A program made the position numbers and the translations under genes. Positions 34,250 through 44,048 of a stretch of DNA of 64,000 bases are shown here, one piece after another. This DNA comes from Loktanella sp. SALINAS62 (GTDB taxonomy: Bacteria > Pseudomonadota > Alphaproteobacteria > Rhodobacterales > Rhodobacteraceae). Numbering within the stretch: the first letter of the stretch is position 1; the number at the start of each line of letters is the position of its first letter. The stretch is from assembly GCF_018263905.1 (NCBI RefSeq), contig NZ_JAAFZU010000055.1, positions 429,818-493,817 on the forward strand, in the 5' to 3' direction. Under the pieces are notes generated by a model, which was given only the letters and a program-made list of their open reading frames with translations, did no database searches and had not been told where the DNA came from.

Positions 34250-34960
34250 TCAGCGCAAAACCAGCGGCTGATCCATCCATGTGCGCAACGCTGCGTTGGT
34301 CTGCACGGGCTGTTCGAGCGTTGGCAGGTGGCCTGCATCTTCGATGATCTTGTGCTGCGCATAGGGGATGAGGTCGGCCATGAATTGTTGGCGCCGCAGC
34401 GGATAAACGGTGTCATGTTCGCCACTCAGGATCAGCGTTGGCTGGCGCATCTTGCGGATGATCGGCGTCTGATCCGGCCTGCGCTGCATCGCACGGGCCT
34501 GCGCGACATAGGCATCCGGCCCGACATCGCGGGCCATATCGGCCAGCAACGACAGGACGTCGGACCGATGTGGTCCCTGTGCGATCGACGTGGCGGGCAG
34601 TTCATCCAGCGCCACATCACAAAACCGGCCCGACCGCGCGGCCACGATACGCGGTTCACGTCCGGCGGCGATTTCCGGCAGTTCCGACTGGGCAGAGCTG
34701 TTGATCAGGGCCAGCCGCGTCACGCGGGCCGGGTCCTGCCGCACGACCTCCAGTGCTACAAAGCCACCCATCGAAAGACCCACCAACGCGAACCGCGGCG
34801 GCGCGATGGCCAGCACATGGCGTGCGATCTGTTCCATGCTGTCGGCTGTGCCGGTCGGGATGCAGATAATCGGGGACGTCGCGGAAAACGCGGCAATCTG
34901 CGGGCGGAACACGCGCGCATCGCATAACATCGGTGGCAGAAAAACAATCGGGTCCGGCAT
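34250..34960 (-). CDS. Alpha/beta hydrolase
   Basis: A 236-residue alpha/beta hydrolase with the nucleophile elbow GLSMGG (near residue 83), an Asp/His pair in LILSGEHDTVYP and EDAGHLPTLEQP, as in esterases and enol-lactonase-like enzymes. The N-terminal PPMLCDARVFRPQI is typical of the MhpC-like set. Substrate unknown. It is the last gene of a four-gene minus-strand run, after the GPH carrier, from which it is 32 bases away. The start ATG has no clear ribosome-binding site. Confidence 0.8.
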   Translation of the reverse strand: MPDPIVFLPPMLCDARVFRPQIAAFSATSPIICIPTGTADSMEQIARHVLAIAPPRFALVGLSMGGFVALEVVRQDPARVTRLALINSSAQSELPEIAAGREPRIVAARSGRFCDVALDELPATSIAQGPHRSDVLSLLADMARDVGPDAYVAQARAMQRRPDQTPIIRKMRQPTLILSGEHDTVYPLRRQQFMADLIPYAQHKIIEDAGHLPTLEQPVQTNAALRTWMDQPLVLR

Positions 34961-34992
34961 TGGTTGGTGGCCTGTTCTTTTTTCCTACCATG

Positions 34993-36372
34993 TCAAAGCG
35001 CGACAGGCTTTCGCAACCCCGGCCTAACGATGCGACCCCAGTTCACGCACGCAGGGCCGATACAGAGTCCAAAGTGCCACATCCCGATCGCAAAGATCAC
35101 GCCGGGTGCAAGTGTCAGCGCGGTTTCCAACGTCGCAAGTGCGCCCGGCGTCTGGTCGACCACGCCGCTGTCGGATGCGCGCCAGCCCGCGGTCTGTAGG
35201 ATCAGCCCCAAAAGCAACGGCGCCAGCGCGTTGGCGACCTTTTGCCCAAACAGCCAGACGGCGCTGAATGCGCCCTCTATTGCGTGGCCCGATGCGCGTC
35301 GGGTCACATCCATCAGGTCGGGATACATCGCCCAGGGGATCTGCTGATAAGCCCCGTTGGTCATCCCAGCCAACAAGAACAAACCACCAAGTGGCCACAG
35401 CGATGCGGCAGGCAGCAGCGCACCGATCCCCATCAGCACGATGATATACGCCACCATCCCCAAGACCAACGCGCTGGTCTTGCCCAGTCGGGCCGACAAC
35501 AGCACCCAGATCGGCTGCGACAGCACGGACCCCACGATGAACAGCGCAAACAGCGTCGCAAAGATGCCCAGCGCGCGGGCGGCCCCTGACAGCAGACTGC
35601 CGCCATCGTCCATCACCAGATACAGCGCCGACAACTGCAACCCGGCGGCAATCAGTGCGACACCCAGCGTCAGCACACCGTAAATCAGGGTCAGAATGGC
35701 AAAGGGCCGATTGGACAGCACCAGCCGCAGCACGGTGCCAAACCCTTCGGTCGCGGGCCGGTCAATGGTGGGCGCACGGCGGGCCGCGACCAGCATTCCC
35801 CAGATCGTCAGCACGATCACCGGGGCCATCAGCATGGCGGCAAAGGCATAGCCGTCGCGCGTATTCCCCGCGATAGCAGGCACCAGCGCCCCCGCCGTCA
35901 GCAACCCCAGCGAGGCGAATGTCATGCGGAACGCCATCATCGCGGACCGTTCGCGCGGGTCCTGCGTCATCTCTCCGGCCATGGCACCGTAGGGGATCGT
36001 GACACAGGTGAATCCGATCGACGCGATGGCGAAAAACACCGTGACCCACAGCGCGTTCGCCTGCCAGCTCATGCCCTGCGGCACCGCAAACATGGCGACG
36101 ATCCCGGCACCCAGCACCAGCGCGCCCACAGCGATCCACGGCACCCGCCTGCCCCAGCGCGATGTGCTGCGGTCCGACAGGTAACCGACCACGGGATCGG
36201 TCAGCACATCGAACCCCAGCACGGCAAAGGTCACGACCCCGGCGATGCCCGGCGGCACCCCCAGCAAGGTCGTCAGAAAGGTGAACACCAGCAGTTGCTT
36301 GACCACGACAAAGACGTTCACGCCCATGTCGGCAAGCCCCCAGCCTGCCTTTTGCCCGATGCTCAACCCCAT
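34993..36372 (-). CDS. MFS transporter, glycoside-pentoside-hexuronide (MelB) type
   Basis: A 459-residue carrier with about 12 membrane segments. Near the N-terminus LGFDVLTDPVVGYLSDRS-type sequence (DVLTDPVVG) and RWGRRVPWI match the GPH:cation symporter family, which moves sugars or glycosides with H+ or Na+. I start at ATG (MGLSIGQKAGWG) because GGGAGG precedes it; the frame allows a TTG five codons earlier. Neighbours are two alpha/beta hydrolases and another MFS protein, so a glycoside or ester import and cleavage role is possible but unproved. Confidence 0.85.
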   Translation of the reverse strand: MGLSIGQKAGWGLADMGVNVFVVVKQLLVFTFLTTLLGVPPGIAGVVTFAVLGFDVLTDPVVGYLSDRSTSRWGRRVPWIAVGALVLGAGIVAMFAVPQGMSWQANALWVTVFFAIASIGFTCVTIPYGAMAGEMTQDPRERSAMMAFRMTFASLGLLTAGALVPAIAGNTRDGYAFAAMLMAPVIVLTIWGMLVAARRAPTIDRPATEGFGTVLRLVLSNRPFAILTLIYGVLTLGVALIAAGLQLSALYLVMDDGGSLLSGAARALGIFATLFALFIVGSVLSQPIWVLLSARLGKTSALVLGMVAYIIVLMGIGALLPAASLWPLGGLFLLAGMTNGAYQQIPWAMYPDLMDVTRRASGHAIEGAFSAVWLFGQKVANALAPLLLGLILQTAGWRASDSGVVDQTPGALATLETALTLAPGVIFAIGMWHFGLCIGPACVNWGRIVRPGLRKPVAL

Positions 36373-36422
36373 TGCGCGCCCTCCCAAGCTGGGGTGACGC
36401 TAGGCGCAATCGGTGCATCAGC

Positions 36423-37181
36423 CTAGATGGGACGTGACGTTGCGGCGTCCAGCACCTGCAGGATCGCTGTTTCGATCAGTGACAGACACTGCGGGTCTGA
36501 AAATCGGTGATCCGCGCCTTTGACCAGCGTCAGGTGCATGTCGTCGCCGGTCGCGTGTCCCAACAGGCGCAGCGCCACGGATTGATCGACGTCGCGGTCG
36601 GCGGTGCCTTGCAGGAACCGCGTCGGAAACGGCAGATGCAGCGGGTCGCGCAGCACCAGCCGGGTGCGGCCATCCGTAATCAGACGCTGGGTGATGATAT
36701 AGGGATCGCCGTAGTCCGACGGCAATGCGATCTGCCCATCGGTATCCAGTGCCATGCGCTGCGCGGTCGTCGCATTGGCCCACATGCTGTCTTCGGTAAA
36801 ATCCGGGGCCGCCGCGATTGTCACCAGTCCTGCGATGCGGTCAGGGATCGCACGCGCCAGCAACAGCGATATCCATCCCCCCATGGATGACCCCACCAGC
36901 ACCAGCGGCCCGTCGATCATTGCAACAGCGGCCTGTGCGTCGTCAAACCAGTCGCCGATGCTGCCATCCGTAAACGCGCCAGAACTGTCGCCATGACCGG
37001 AATAATCGAACCGCAAGAACGCGCGTCCCTGCGATTTGCACCAGTCTTCTAAATGGACCGCCTTGGTCCCGCCCATGTCGGATTTGAACCCGCCCAGAAA
37101 CACCACGGTCGGCCCGCTGCCGTCCGTCAGGTGATAGGCCAGCGTCCGGCCTTGTGGCGTTGTCAGTGTCTTATGCGTCAT
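36423..37181 (-). CDS. Alpha/beta hydrolase, serine esterase/thioesterase-like
   Basis: A 252-residue alpha/beta hydrolase resembling the ABHD10 mitochondrial thioesterase group: VVFLGGFKSDMGGTKA near residue 28, RFDYSGHGDSSGAF near 60, nucleophile elbow VGSSMGGW near 97, Asp in GTADRDVD and His in GADHRFSD. It is cytoplasmic. Substrate unknown. Its start overlaps the upstream MFS gene by 11 bases and the GPH carrier follows after 50 bases, so they share a transcript. Confidence 0.82.
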   Translation of the reverse strand: MTHKTLTTPQGRTLAYHLTDGSGPTVVFLGGFKSDMGGTKAVHLEDWCKSQGRAFLRFDYSGHGDSSGAFTDGSIGDWFDDAQAAVAMIDGPLVLVGSSMGGWISLLLARAIPDRIAGLVTIAAAPDFTEDSMWANATTAQRMALDTDGQIALPSDYGDPYIITQRLITDGRTRLVLRDPLHLPFPTRFLQGTADRDVDQSVALRLLGHATGDDMHLTLVKGADHRFSDPQCLSLIETAILQVLDAATSRPI

Positions 37182-38451
37182 TCTGCACCTCTTTCAGACC
37201 CAATGCGAGGGCCGCCGCCGCCCAACACATCACGGCAAACAGGGCAATGACAAGCGTGACCGACCACGCCGCAATCGCGGCAAACACAGCACCCGCCACG
37301 AACAGGACCACCCCGACAATCGTATTGGACAGGGCGGTATAGGGCGTCCGGTCATGTTCATCGGCCATATCCACCAGATGGGTAGACCGCCCCTGACGGA
37401 CCCCGTGATAGGCGATCATCAGCACGAACAACACCGCAGGCAAAACCAGCGGCACGCCGATCCCGCCGATCGAGCCCAGCACCGCCACGACCGACAGCAC
37501 GGCCCCCCCCGCCACGCCCGCATAGATCAACACCCGGCGCGACGACCGGTCCGACAACCGCCCCCAGACGTAGGATGACAGCAAAGCTGCCACAGCGCTT
37601 GCCAGCACCAGCGCGCCCAGCGTGCTGAAACCGCTATCGGGGGCCAGCACCACAAAGTACGGCGGCGCAAGTGCCGTGCCCACCAGCAAGCTGCGCACCG
37701 CGATAAAGCGCACTAGCTGCGGGTCCTGCCGCAACAGTGCAAACTGATCCAAGCCGATGGCGCGTTTGCCATCGCCGGTCGATGATTGCTCTTTCAACGT
37801 CGCGAACAGCGCGCCCGATGCGATCCAGAACCCGCCCGCCAGAAAAAGCGCGCCGATCACCAGCGTCATGCGGTCGCCGATGTCGAACAGCAACAACAAC
37901 GCAAAAGCGATGACCGCAACGCTGGCCGCCGAACTTGCTGTGCCCGTCGCCGTGCCGCGCCGCGACGATCCCACCGTCTTGCCCAGAATGTCCTTGTAAC
38001 TGGCCGAACAGACCGACCGGGCCAGCGCCAGCACTGCCAGCAGACCGACGATAACCGCCCCTGCCGTCGCCCCGTCCAGCGTCAGACCCGCGATGCCGAT
38101 CAGAATCGCGCAGATTCCCTGCATCACGGCCCCACCGGCCCAGAACCATTTGCGCACCGCCTGTCCCGTAATGACCGGAGAGGTAAAGAGCTGGGGCAGC
38201 AGCGCCAGACTTTCACGCACCGGCACCAGCAACCCGGTCCAGAACGCCCCCGCCCCCAAGGACGTCAGCAGCCATGACAAAACCAGTTTTGGATCGATCA
38301 ACCCGTCCGCGATCTTGGACCCGGACAACGAAACCACATGGCGCAGGAAACTGCCTGGCTCGTGACCCTGCGCGGTCTCTGACAGGCCACCGGGGCGGTC
38401 GGGATCATCTACTAGGTATTCGAACAACTCGTCTGTCATGTCTTGGGGCAT
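37171..38451 (-). CDS. MFS transporter
   Basis: A 426-residue inner-membrane protein with about 12 hydrophobic segments, and a 65-residue soluble N-terminus (MPQDMTDELFEYLVDD, SGSKIADGLIDPKLVL). WGRLSDRSSRRVLIYAG in the second half is the MFS loop 8-9 motif. An MSF-type efflux or uptake role is possible; no substrate clue. The start is MPQDM or MTDEL four codons on; the open frame to 38526 is unlikely to be used. It begins the four-gene run and overlaps the hydrolase by 11 bases. Confidence 0.8.
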   Translation of the reverse strand: MPQDMTDELFEYLVDDPDRPGGLSETAQGHEPGSFLRHVVSLSGSKIADGLIDPKLVLSWLLTSLGAGAFWTGLLVPVRESLALLPQLFTSPVITGQAVRKWFWAGGAVMQGICAILIGIAGLTLDGATAGAVIVGLLAVLALARSVCSASYKDILGKTVGSSRRGTATGTASSAASVAVIAFALLLLFDIGDRMTLVIGALFLAGGFWIASGALFATLKEQSSTGDGKRAIGLDQFALLRQDPQLVRFIAVRSLLVGTALAPPYFVVLAPDSGFSTLGALVLASAVAALLSSYVWGRLSDRSSRRVLIYAGVAGGAVLSVVAVLGSIGGIGVPLVLPAVLFVLMIAYHGVRQGRSTHLVDMADEHDRTPYTALSNTIVGVVLFVAGAVFAAIAAWSVTLVIALFAVMCWAAAALALGLKEVQNDA

Positions 38452-38591
38452 CGGCGTCTTTCTTGATCTGTTTTCATGCGATCTAGCACGGTTGCGCTGG
38501 TTGACACGCCCGCACAGCACGGCCATTCAAGGCGCGAACATATCCCGCAACCGGGCGCACTCGTGGGCGCCAAACAGACGAGGAGCCGCAC

Positions 38592-40538
38592 ATGGCCCAG
38601 ATCACCCTGACACTTCCCGACGGCAATGCACGCCAGTACGACGCCGGCATCACCGCAGGCGACGTGGCCGCCGATATTTCCAGCAGTCTGGGCAAAAAAG
38701 CGATCAGCGCCACGGTCAACGGCCAGCACTACGATCTGCGGTGGCCAATCGACAGTGATGCCACCATCGACATCCATACAACGAAGGACCGCGCACCCGC
38801 ACTGGAACTGGTGCGCCACGACCTTGCACATATCATGGCCCGCGCCGTGCAGGAAATCTGGCCGGAGACGCAGGTCACCATCGGTCCGGTGATCAAGGAC
38901 GGCTGGTATTACGATTTCGACCGCGCGGAACCGTTTACCCCTGACGATCTGGCCACCATCGAAGCGCGGATGAAACAGATCATCAACGCCCGCGACGATG
39001 TCCGGACAGAGGTGTGGGACCGCGACCGCGCGATCCAGCATTACAAGGACAAAGGCGAACCCTATAAGGTCGAACTGATCGAAAGCATCCCCGGCGATGA
39101 ACCGCTGCGGATGTATTGGCACGGCGACTGGCAGGACCTGTGCCGCGGGCCGCATCTGCAGAACACCGGTCAGGTGCCGGGCGATTCGTGGCGGTTGATG
39201 TCCATCGCGGGTGCCTATTGGCGCGGCGACAGCAGCCGCGCGATGCTGCAACGCATCTACGGCGTGGCCTTTACCAACAAGGAAGACCTGAAATCCCACC
39301 TGACAATGCTGGAAGAAGCGGCCAAGCGTGACCACCGTCGTCTGGGCCGCGAAATGGACCTGTTCCACATGCAGGAAGAAGCGCCCGGACAGATCTTCTG
39401 GCATCCCAACGGCTGGACGATCTACACCGCGTTGCAGGATTACATGCGCCGCAAGCAGCGCGCCGACGGCTATGTCGAAGTGAACACCCCGCAGGTCGTG
39501 AACCGCAAGCTGTGGGAAGATTCCGGCCACTGGGACAATTATCAGGACCATATGTTCATCGTCGAGGTTGACGAAGAACACGCCCGCGAAAAAACGGTCA
39601 ATGCGCTGAAACCGATGAACTGCCCCTGCCACGTGCAGATTTTTAACCAAGGGCTGAAATCCTACCGCGACCTGCCGTTGCGGATGGCCGAATTCGGGTC
39701 GTGCAACCGATACGAACCGTCCGGTGCGCTGCACGGGATCATGCGGGTACGCGGGTTCACGCAGGACGACGCGCATATCTTCTGCACCGACGACCAGATC
39801 ATCGCGGAAACGGAAAAATTCATCAAATTGCTCGCATCGGTCTATGCCGACCTCGGTTTCGACAACTGGACCATCAAACTGTCCACCCGCCCTGAAAAGC
39901 GGATTGGCAGCGACGAAAGCTGGGACCGGGTCGAAGCAGCACTTGGCGACGCCTGCAAAGCCGCTGGCTATGATTTCGAACTCCTTCCGGGCGAAGGCGC
40001 GTTTTACGGGCCAAAGCTGGAATTCACCCTGACCGATGCGATTGGTCGGGAATGGCAGTGCGGCACGCTACAGGTGGACCCCAACCTGCCCGACCGGTTG
40101 GATGCGTCCTATGTCGCGCCCGACGGCGATAAACATCGCCCCGTCATGCTGCACCGCGCTGTGCTGGGATCGTTTGAACGGTTCATCGGCATCCTGATCG
40201 AAAGCCACGCGGGCAAACTGCCGTTCTGGCTGGCCCCACAACAGGTGGTCGTGGCGACCATCGTGTCGGATGCGGACGATTACGCCGACGGCATTGTGGC
40301 GGCATTGCGCAAGGCTGGCATCCGCGCCCGCGCCGACACCCGCAACGAAAAGATCAACTATAAGGTGCGCGAACATTCCGTCGCCAAGGTGCCGGTCATT
40401 CTGGCCCTGGGCGCGCGCGAGGTTGAAGAACGCACCGTCACCGTGCGGCGTCTGGGTGAAAAACAGACACAGGTGGTGGCGCTGGACGATATCATCGCGT
40501 CACTCGTCGCGGACGCCACGCCGCCTGATCTGCGCTGA
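38592..40538 (+). CDS. thrS: Threonine-tRNA ligase
   Basis: Charges tRNA(Thr). The 648-residue class II synthetase has an N-terminal TGS domain ([16 protein letters not shown]), the editing/SAD domain with [11 protein letters not shown] (HxxxH) and [21 protein letters not shown], and a catalytic core with [11 protein letters not shown] (zinc Cys), [16 protein letters not shown] and the C-terminal anticodon-binding domain ([17 protein letters not shown]). All family motifs are present. GAGGAG precedes the ATG. A terminator-like hairpin follows. Confidence 0.98.
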   Translation: MAQITLTLPDGNARQYDAGITAGDVAADISSSLGKKAISATVNGQHYDLRWPIDSDATIDIHTTKDRAPALELVRHDLAHIMARAVQEIWPETQVTIGPVIKDGWYYDFDRAEPFTPDDLATIEARMKQIINARDDVRTEVWDRDRAIQHYKDKGEPYKVELIESIPGDEPLRMYWHGDWQDLCRGPHLQNTGQVPGDSWRLMSIAGAYWRGDSSRAMLQRIYGVAFTNKEDLKSHLTMLEEAAKRDHRRLGREMDLFHMQEEAPGQIFWHPNGWTIYTALQDYMRRKQRADGYVEVNTPQVVNRKLWEDSGHWDNYQDHMFIVEVDEEHAREKTVNALKPMNCPCHVQIFNQGLKSYRDLPLRMAEFGSCNRYEPSGALHGIMRVRGFTQDDAHIFCTDDQIIAETEKFIKLLASVYADLGFDNWTIKLSTRPEKRIGSDESWDRVEAALGDACKAAGYDFELLPGEGAFYGPKLEFTLTDAIGREWQCGTLQVDPNLPDRLDASYVAPDGDKHRPVMLHRAVLGSFERFIGILIESHAGKLPFWLAPQQVVVATIVSDADDYADGIVAALRKAGIRARADTRNEKINYKVREHSVAKVPVILALGAREVEERTVTVRRLGEKQTQVVALDDIIASLVADATPPDLR

Positions 40539-40572
40539 CACCCGCAGGGGCGCCGATTTTCACAAGCAGTCG

Positions 40573-40600
40573 GGGGCGGCTACGGCTGCCCCGCTTTGTT
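40573..40600 (+). terminator. Probable thrS terminator
   Basis: Eight-bp stem GGGGCGGC / GCTGCCCC (one G-T pair) with loop TACG, followed by GCTTTGTT. The T tract is short, so moderate confidence. Confidence 0.5.
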
Positions 40601-40631
40601 CTGTGCGACCAAAAGTTCTGTGCGACCAAAA
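40598..40631. repeat. Tandem 17-bp direct repeat
   Basis: GTTCTGTGCGACCAAAA occurs twice in direct succession between thrS and the convergent fusion gene. Two copies only; no open frame or mobile-element end is attached. Confidence 0.85.
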
Positions 40632-40682
40632 ACTGATGCCGTCTGCACAAAGCAGACCCCTAAATCGAACCAGACTGACGGA

Positions 40683-42002
40683 TTATTTGCGTCCGACAGA
40701 CCGGCCAGCGCCTTCGGGCAGGGGCAGATCGGCATGGGCCACCGCGATCCGGTCCAACGGCCCCGCCACGCGGGCGTCAGGGGCGCAGGCCCGTCGCGTC
40801 GTCAGGCTGACATGGATCAGCAGATGCTCGCCCGTGGCCAGCAAACGTGACCCCGCCCACATACGATGGAACAGGTGCATCTTTTTGCCTGCCCCCGCCA
40901 GTACTTGCGTGTCGATGTGAATGGCGGTGCCCGCGACCACCTCGTCCAGATGGCGGATATGGGTTTCGGCGGTGAAAAAGCTGTAACCGCTGGCCACGTA
41001 ATCGGCATCGCAACCGACAAGGTGCATCATCCGGTCGGTCGCATCCCCAAAGGCATGCAGATAACGCGCTTCGGTCATATGGCCGTTGTAATCTGTCCAG
41101 TCGAGCGGCACCGCCCGCGATTGCGTCAACACCGGCTGCGCCAGATCCGCGACCTGATCAAGGCTGCGCGGCACCACATCCACCCTACGGTCCCGGTCGT
41201 TCAACGCCACACCCGCCCCGTGATCGCACGCTTTGAGCCCGCGCAGCATCGTCACAAGCGCATCGTCGCGCAATCGCAGCAGCGCGGCATCCTGATTTTC
41301 AGCGGTCCGGGCCGCTGCGAACGGACCCGCCTGCGCCCACCCCAGACCAAGGCCATCGCGGACGACGGCGTCGATTTGGTCCGGGGTTGCTGCGCCATCG
41401 CGCACCAGCGCCTGCGCCCTGTCCCACAGGGCGGCGCGCAGGTGGTCGGCAATGGGCACAGCCCCGTCTGCCGTCAGGATCGGTGCCATGCCCAACGCAA
41501 TCAGATCGTTGGTCGCGCGGTCCAGCGTCGCGGAACTGTTCGCAGCAGAACCGGACAGTTCCACCACCGCCAACAGATACACAGGGTCGCAGGCCCGCAC
41601 CACCACAATCTGTCCGGGGCGCATCGCGCCCGTTTGCAACTGCGCCAGGGTACAACCGTGCACGCCACACGCGATAATCGCCGCAGGCCGGCAAAGCGAC
41701 TGAACACGGGCCAGCATCGCCTGTCGGGTCGGCAGATCGCCTGCCGTCTGGTCCACGATCCAATCGGCCCCTCTCACCGCACGGTCGGGATCGGCATGGA
41801 TAGTCAGGCGCCCGGTGCGCGGCATGGCCACATCACTGAGCGCGGGAAGCGCCCGCGCGGCGCGGTCGATCACAGCAGCGATACGCCGTGACGCCTGCGG
41901 GTCCGGATCACAGACCACAACATCCCAGCCCATCAGCACAAAGCGCGCAACCCAGCTATCGCTGATCGCGTCGCCGCCCAGAACGGCCGCCTGTTGCGCC
42001 AT
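40683..42002 (-). CDS. Carnitine-dehydrogenase-like/thioesterase fusion with a degenerate dehydrogenase half
   Basis: A 439-residue two-domain protein. Residues 1-275 follow the 3-hydroxyacyl-CoA/L-carnitine dehydrogenase family (ARFVLMGWDVVVCDPDP, GLGLGWAQAGPF), residues about 310-439 are a hotdog thioesterase (DWTDYNGHMTEARYLHAFGDATD). Fused enzymes of this kind catabolise L-carnitine through 3-dehydrocarnitine and betainyl-CoA. Here the dinucleotide loop GxGxxG reads GGDAIS, the catalytic His of the family HPFNP motif appears as Arg in RACDP, and the inter-domain part is shorter. So the first domain is probably inactive as a dehydrogenase; the thioesterase keeps its motif. It is last in the run after two lipoproteins and starts at ATG overlapping the previous stop (GTG one codon earlier is possible). 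Confidence 0.75.
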   Translation of the reverse strand: MAQQAAVLGGDAISDSWVARFVLMGWDVVVCDPDPQASRRIAAVIDRAARALPALSDVAMPRTGRLTIHADPDRAVRGADWIVDQTAGDLPTRQAMLARVQSLCRPAAIIACGVHGCTLAQLQTGAMRPGQIVVVRACDPVYLLAVVELSGSAANSSATLDRATNDLIALGMAPILTADGAVPIADHLRAALWDRAQALVRDGAATPDQIDAVVRDGLGLGWAQAGPFAAARTAENQDAALLRLRDDALVTMLRGLKACDHGAGVALNDRDRRVDVVPRSLDQVADLAQPVLTQSRAVPLDWTDYNGHMTEARYLHAFGDATDRMMHLVGCDADYVASGYSFFTAETHIRHLDEVVAGTAIHIDTQVLAGAGKKMHLFHRMWAGSRLLATGEHLLIHVSLTTRRACAPDARVAGPLDRIAVAHADLPLPEGAGRSVGRK

Positions 42003-42304
42003 CACTGGGCCTGCGCCAGATCCTGCATTTCCAGTGCGGCGTTCATATCGGTATCATTGATCGGATCGTTCAATGCCTCTGCCGGGACCGGATTGCGTTT
42101 GACCGATGGATCGCAGGCGGTCATCGGGCTGCCTGCATCGCGGATAATCAGGCCACCAGCCGCACGACATTGTTCAAACGACATCGACGATCCAATGACT
42201 AGAAATTCGCGCGGCACCGATCCACCGGCCCCGCTGCCACCCATCCCGCCAGCCGCACAGCCAGCCAACAGCGCCATCGCGCCCAAGGTCATCAATTTCG
42301 TCAT
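42002..42304 (-). CDS. Small lipoprotein of unknown function
   Basis: A 100-residue protein with lipobox LLAGC after MTKLMTLGAMA, then a Gly/Ser-rich linker. The rest (FLVIGSSMSFEQCRAAGGLIIRDAGSPMTACDPSV) has two Cys that may form a disulfide, resembling short alphaproteobacterial lipoproteins with a Gly-Gly-x-Cys pattern. Unknown function. It overlaps the lipocalin stop (ATGA) and is coupled to the fusion gene. Confidence 0.75.
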   Translation of the reverse strand: MTKLMTLGAMALLAGCAAGGMGGSGAGGSVPREFLVIGSSMSFEQCRAAGGLIIRDAGSPMTACDPSVKRNPVPAEALNDPINDTDMNAALEMQDLAQAQ

Positions 42305-42849
42305 TGCGGCATCTCCGTCAGTCTGGCCAGATCGTAGCCATTGAAATCCAGTACTTCGCGCGCGGCGGCCAGCCGGTCGGCGGGAATGTCGGGCGACCGA
42401 TCCAGAATCCAACCCGATCGGCCATCAGGCGCACCGACCACCGCCGTGCGATAGCCTTCGTCAACCCATAACACCCAATAGTCGCCGCGCACAAATCCCA
42501 GATCCTCTGCGTCCAAAATCAGCCGCCCCGGTCCGACGACATCCGCCCGTCCCGTGACGCGGGCCTCGACCGCGCCATCGGCCACCCGGCAGCGGTGCTG
42601 CACCGACAGACCGTCACCGCCCGGCACCGCGCCATAGGTCGCCGTCAGGCCCTGACAGCCATCGGGGATCACGCCGGGAAATCCCGCGACCGCATACCAT
42701 GTCCCCTGATAACGTTCGGTCTGGAACAGCGCCGCCGACGCGATGGGCACCGTGCGATCACGAAATGACAAAGGCGGTGCATCGTCAGGCGCGTCCGGTG
42801 ACCCACCGCACGCCACCAGCACCAGAAGTGGCAAGGCCAGTCTTTTCAT
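42301..42849 (-). CDS. Bacterial lipocalin, Blc-like lipoprotein
   Basis: A 182-residue outer-membrane-type lipocalin. Signal peptide MKRLALPLLVLVAC with lipobox LVAC. The lipocalin signature YQGTWYAVAGFP (G-x-W) lies near residue 57, and a C-terminal GRSGWILDRSPDIP matches family block 3. Such proteins bind hydrophobic lipids, in Blc lysophospholipids. It is coupled to the small lipoprotein by a four-base overlap and follows the aldo-keto reductase by 46 bases. Confidence 0.88.
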   Translation of the reverse strand: MKRLALPLLVLVACGGSPDAPDDAPPLSFRDRTVPIASAALFQTERYQGTWYAVAGFPGVIPDGCQGLTATYGAVPGGDGLSVQHRCRVADGAVEARVTGRADVVGPGRLILDAEDLGFVRGDYWVLWVDEGYRTAVVGAPDGRSGWILDRSPDIPADRLAAAREVLDFNGYDLARLTEMPQ

Positions 42850-42895
42850 CGCGGTCTCCTGTGGGGTCCGCTGCGGCGGGTGACGGGCGGGCGCA

Positions 42896-43939
42896 TCAAT
42901 ACGGCATCGGATGGGCGCGATGTGCGGTGTCGATCTCGGCCAGCACGTCGTCAGACAGCACCACGTCGCGTCCCGCCAGCGTGCGTTCCAGTTGGTCCGC
43001 CGTCGTCGCACCGAAGATGGCAGAGATCGCAAAGGGACGTGTGCGCTGCCACGCCAGCGCCAGATGAACCGGGTCCAGATCGTGGCGGGCCGCGATGTCC
43101 AGATAGGCCTGCGTCGCGTCATAGACACGCGGCGTATCGCGCCCGCCCAGATCACCGTTGATCGCCATGCGGCTGCCATCCGGTCGCGCACCGCCCTGAT
43201 ATTTGCCTGTCAGCAACCCACAGGCCAGCGGCGAGAATGACAAAAGCGTCACGTCCTCGTTCACGGCCATTTCGGCGCTGTCGGTATCGAACAGGCGACA
43301 CAGCAGGGAATATTCGTTCTGCACGGATGCCATACGCGGCAAACCGTGCTGTTCGGCCAGATCGCACCATTTGGTCATGCCCCACGCGCTTTCGTTGCTC
43401 ATGCCGATGGCGCGAATCTTGCCCGCCTGCACTGCGTTGCCCAGCGCGCGCAGCACGCCGTGCATGTGATCCAGCGTCCGGGCGCGGTCCTGCCCCGACG
43501 GATCATAGGTCCAGTTCTGCCGGAACATATACGACCCGCGATCGGGCCAGTGCAGCTGATACAGGTCGATCACATCCGTTTGCAGCCGCCGCAACGACGC
43601 ATCGATCCCGTCCATGATGTTGTCGGGGGCATAGCCCGCACCGTCGCGCACGAAACCGCCGTTGGGTCCCGAAATCTTGGTCGCAACGATCCAGTCGTCG
43701 CGCCGTCCGGTGCGCGCGAACCATTCGCCCAACACCTGTTCGGACTGGCCGACCGTTTCCTTGGCCACGGGATTGACCGGATACATTTCCGCACAATCCA
43801 AAAAGTTGATGCCCGCGTCCAGCGCCATGTCCATCTGGCGGTGCGCGTCAGCAACGGGCGTGTGCGTGCCAAAGGTCATGGTGCCCAAACACCAGTCGGT
43901 GACTGTGATCCCACTGCGGCCAAGGTTCAGTTTTTCCAT
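42896..43939 (-). CDS. Aldo/keto reductase, Tas type
   Basis: A 347-residue NADP(H)-dependent TIM-barrel reductase. Catalytic Asp, Tyr, Lys and His appear in FLDCAEMYP (near residue 48), ATKISG and LYQLHWPD; the cofactor phosphate site is SAIFGATTADQLERTL near the C-terminus. The Tas-type insert after LHWPDRG (residues 140-175) is present. Substrate unknown. I start at MEKLNLG because GGGGAAAG precedes it. It heads the minus-strand group with the lipocalin, a small lipoprotein and the fusion enzyme. Confidence 0.88.
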   Translation of the reverse strand: MEKLNLGRSGITVTDWCLGTMTFGTHTPVADAHRQMDMALDAGINFLDCAEMYPVNPVAKETVGQSEQVLGEWFARTGRRDDWIVATKISGPNGGFVRDGAGYAPDNIMDGIDASLRRLQTDVIDLYQLHWPDRGSYMFRQNWTYDPSGQDRARTLDHMHGVLRALGNAVQAGKIRAIGMSNESAWGMTKWCDLAEQHGLPRMASVQNEYSLLCRLFDTDSAEMAVNEDVTLLSFSPLACGLLTGKYQGGARPDGSRMAINGDLGGRDTPRVYDATQAYLDIAARHDLDPVHLALAWQRTRPFAISAIFGATTADQLERTLAGRDVVLSDDVLAEIDTAHRAHPMPY

Positions 43940-44048
43940 CGTGTCTTTCCCCATGCGATTGCGGGCACACTAGCCTTCATCACCGCGACCGCAAGCGCGG
44001 CAGAATTAGCGCTGGCACTGACGCCACGCCGGGGTCATCACTTGATCC

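Noticed and set aside
38436-39776. A 446-codon minus-strand frame opposite thrS
   Set aside because: thrS is certain; the opposite product is His/Val/Phe-rich antisense noise.
40539-40682. Possible tRNA or small RNA gene after thrS
   Set aside because: No cloverleaf or conserved T-loop sequence; the region is explained by a terminator hairpin and a 17-bp duplication.
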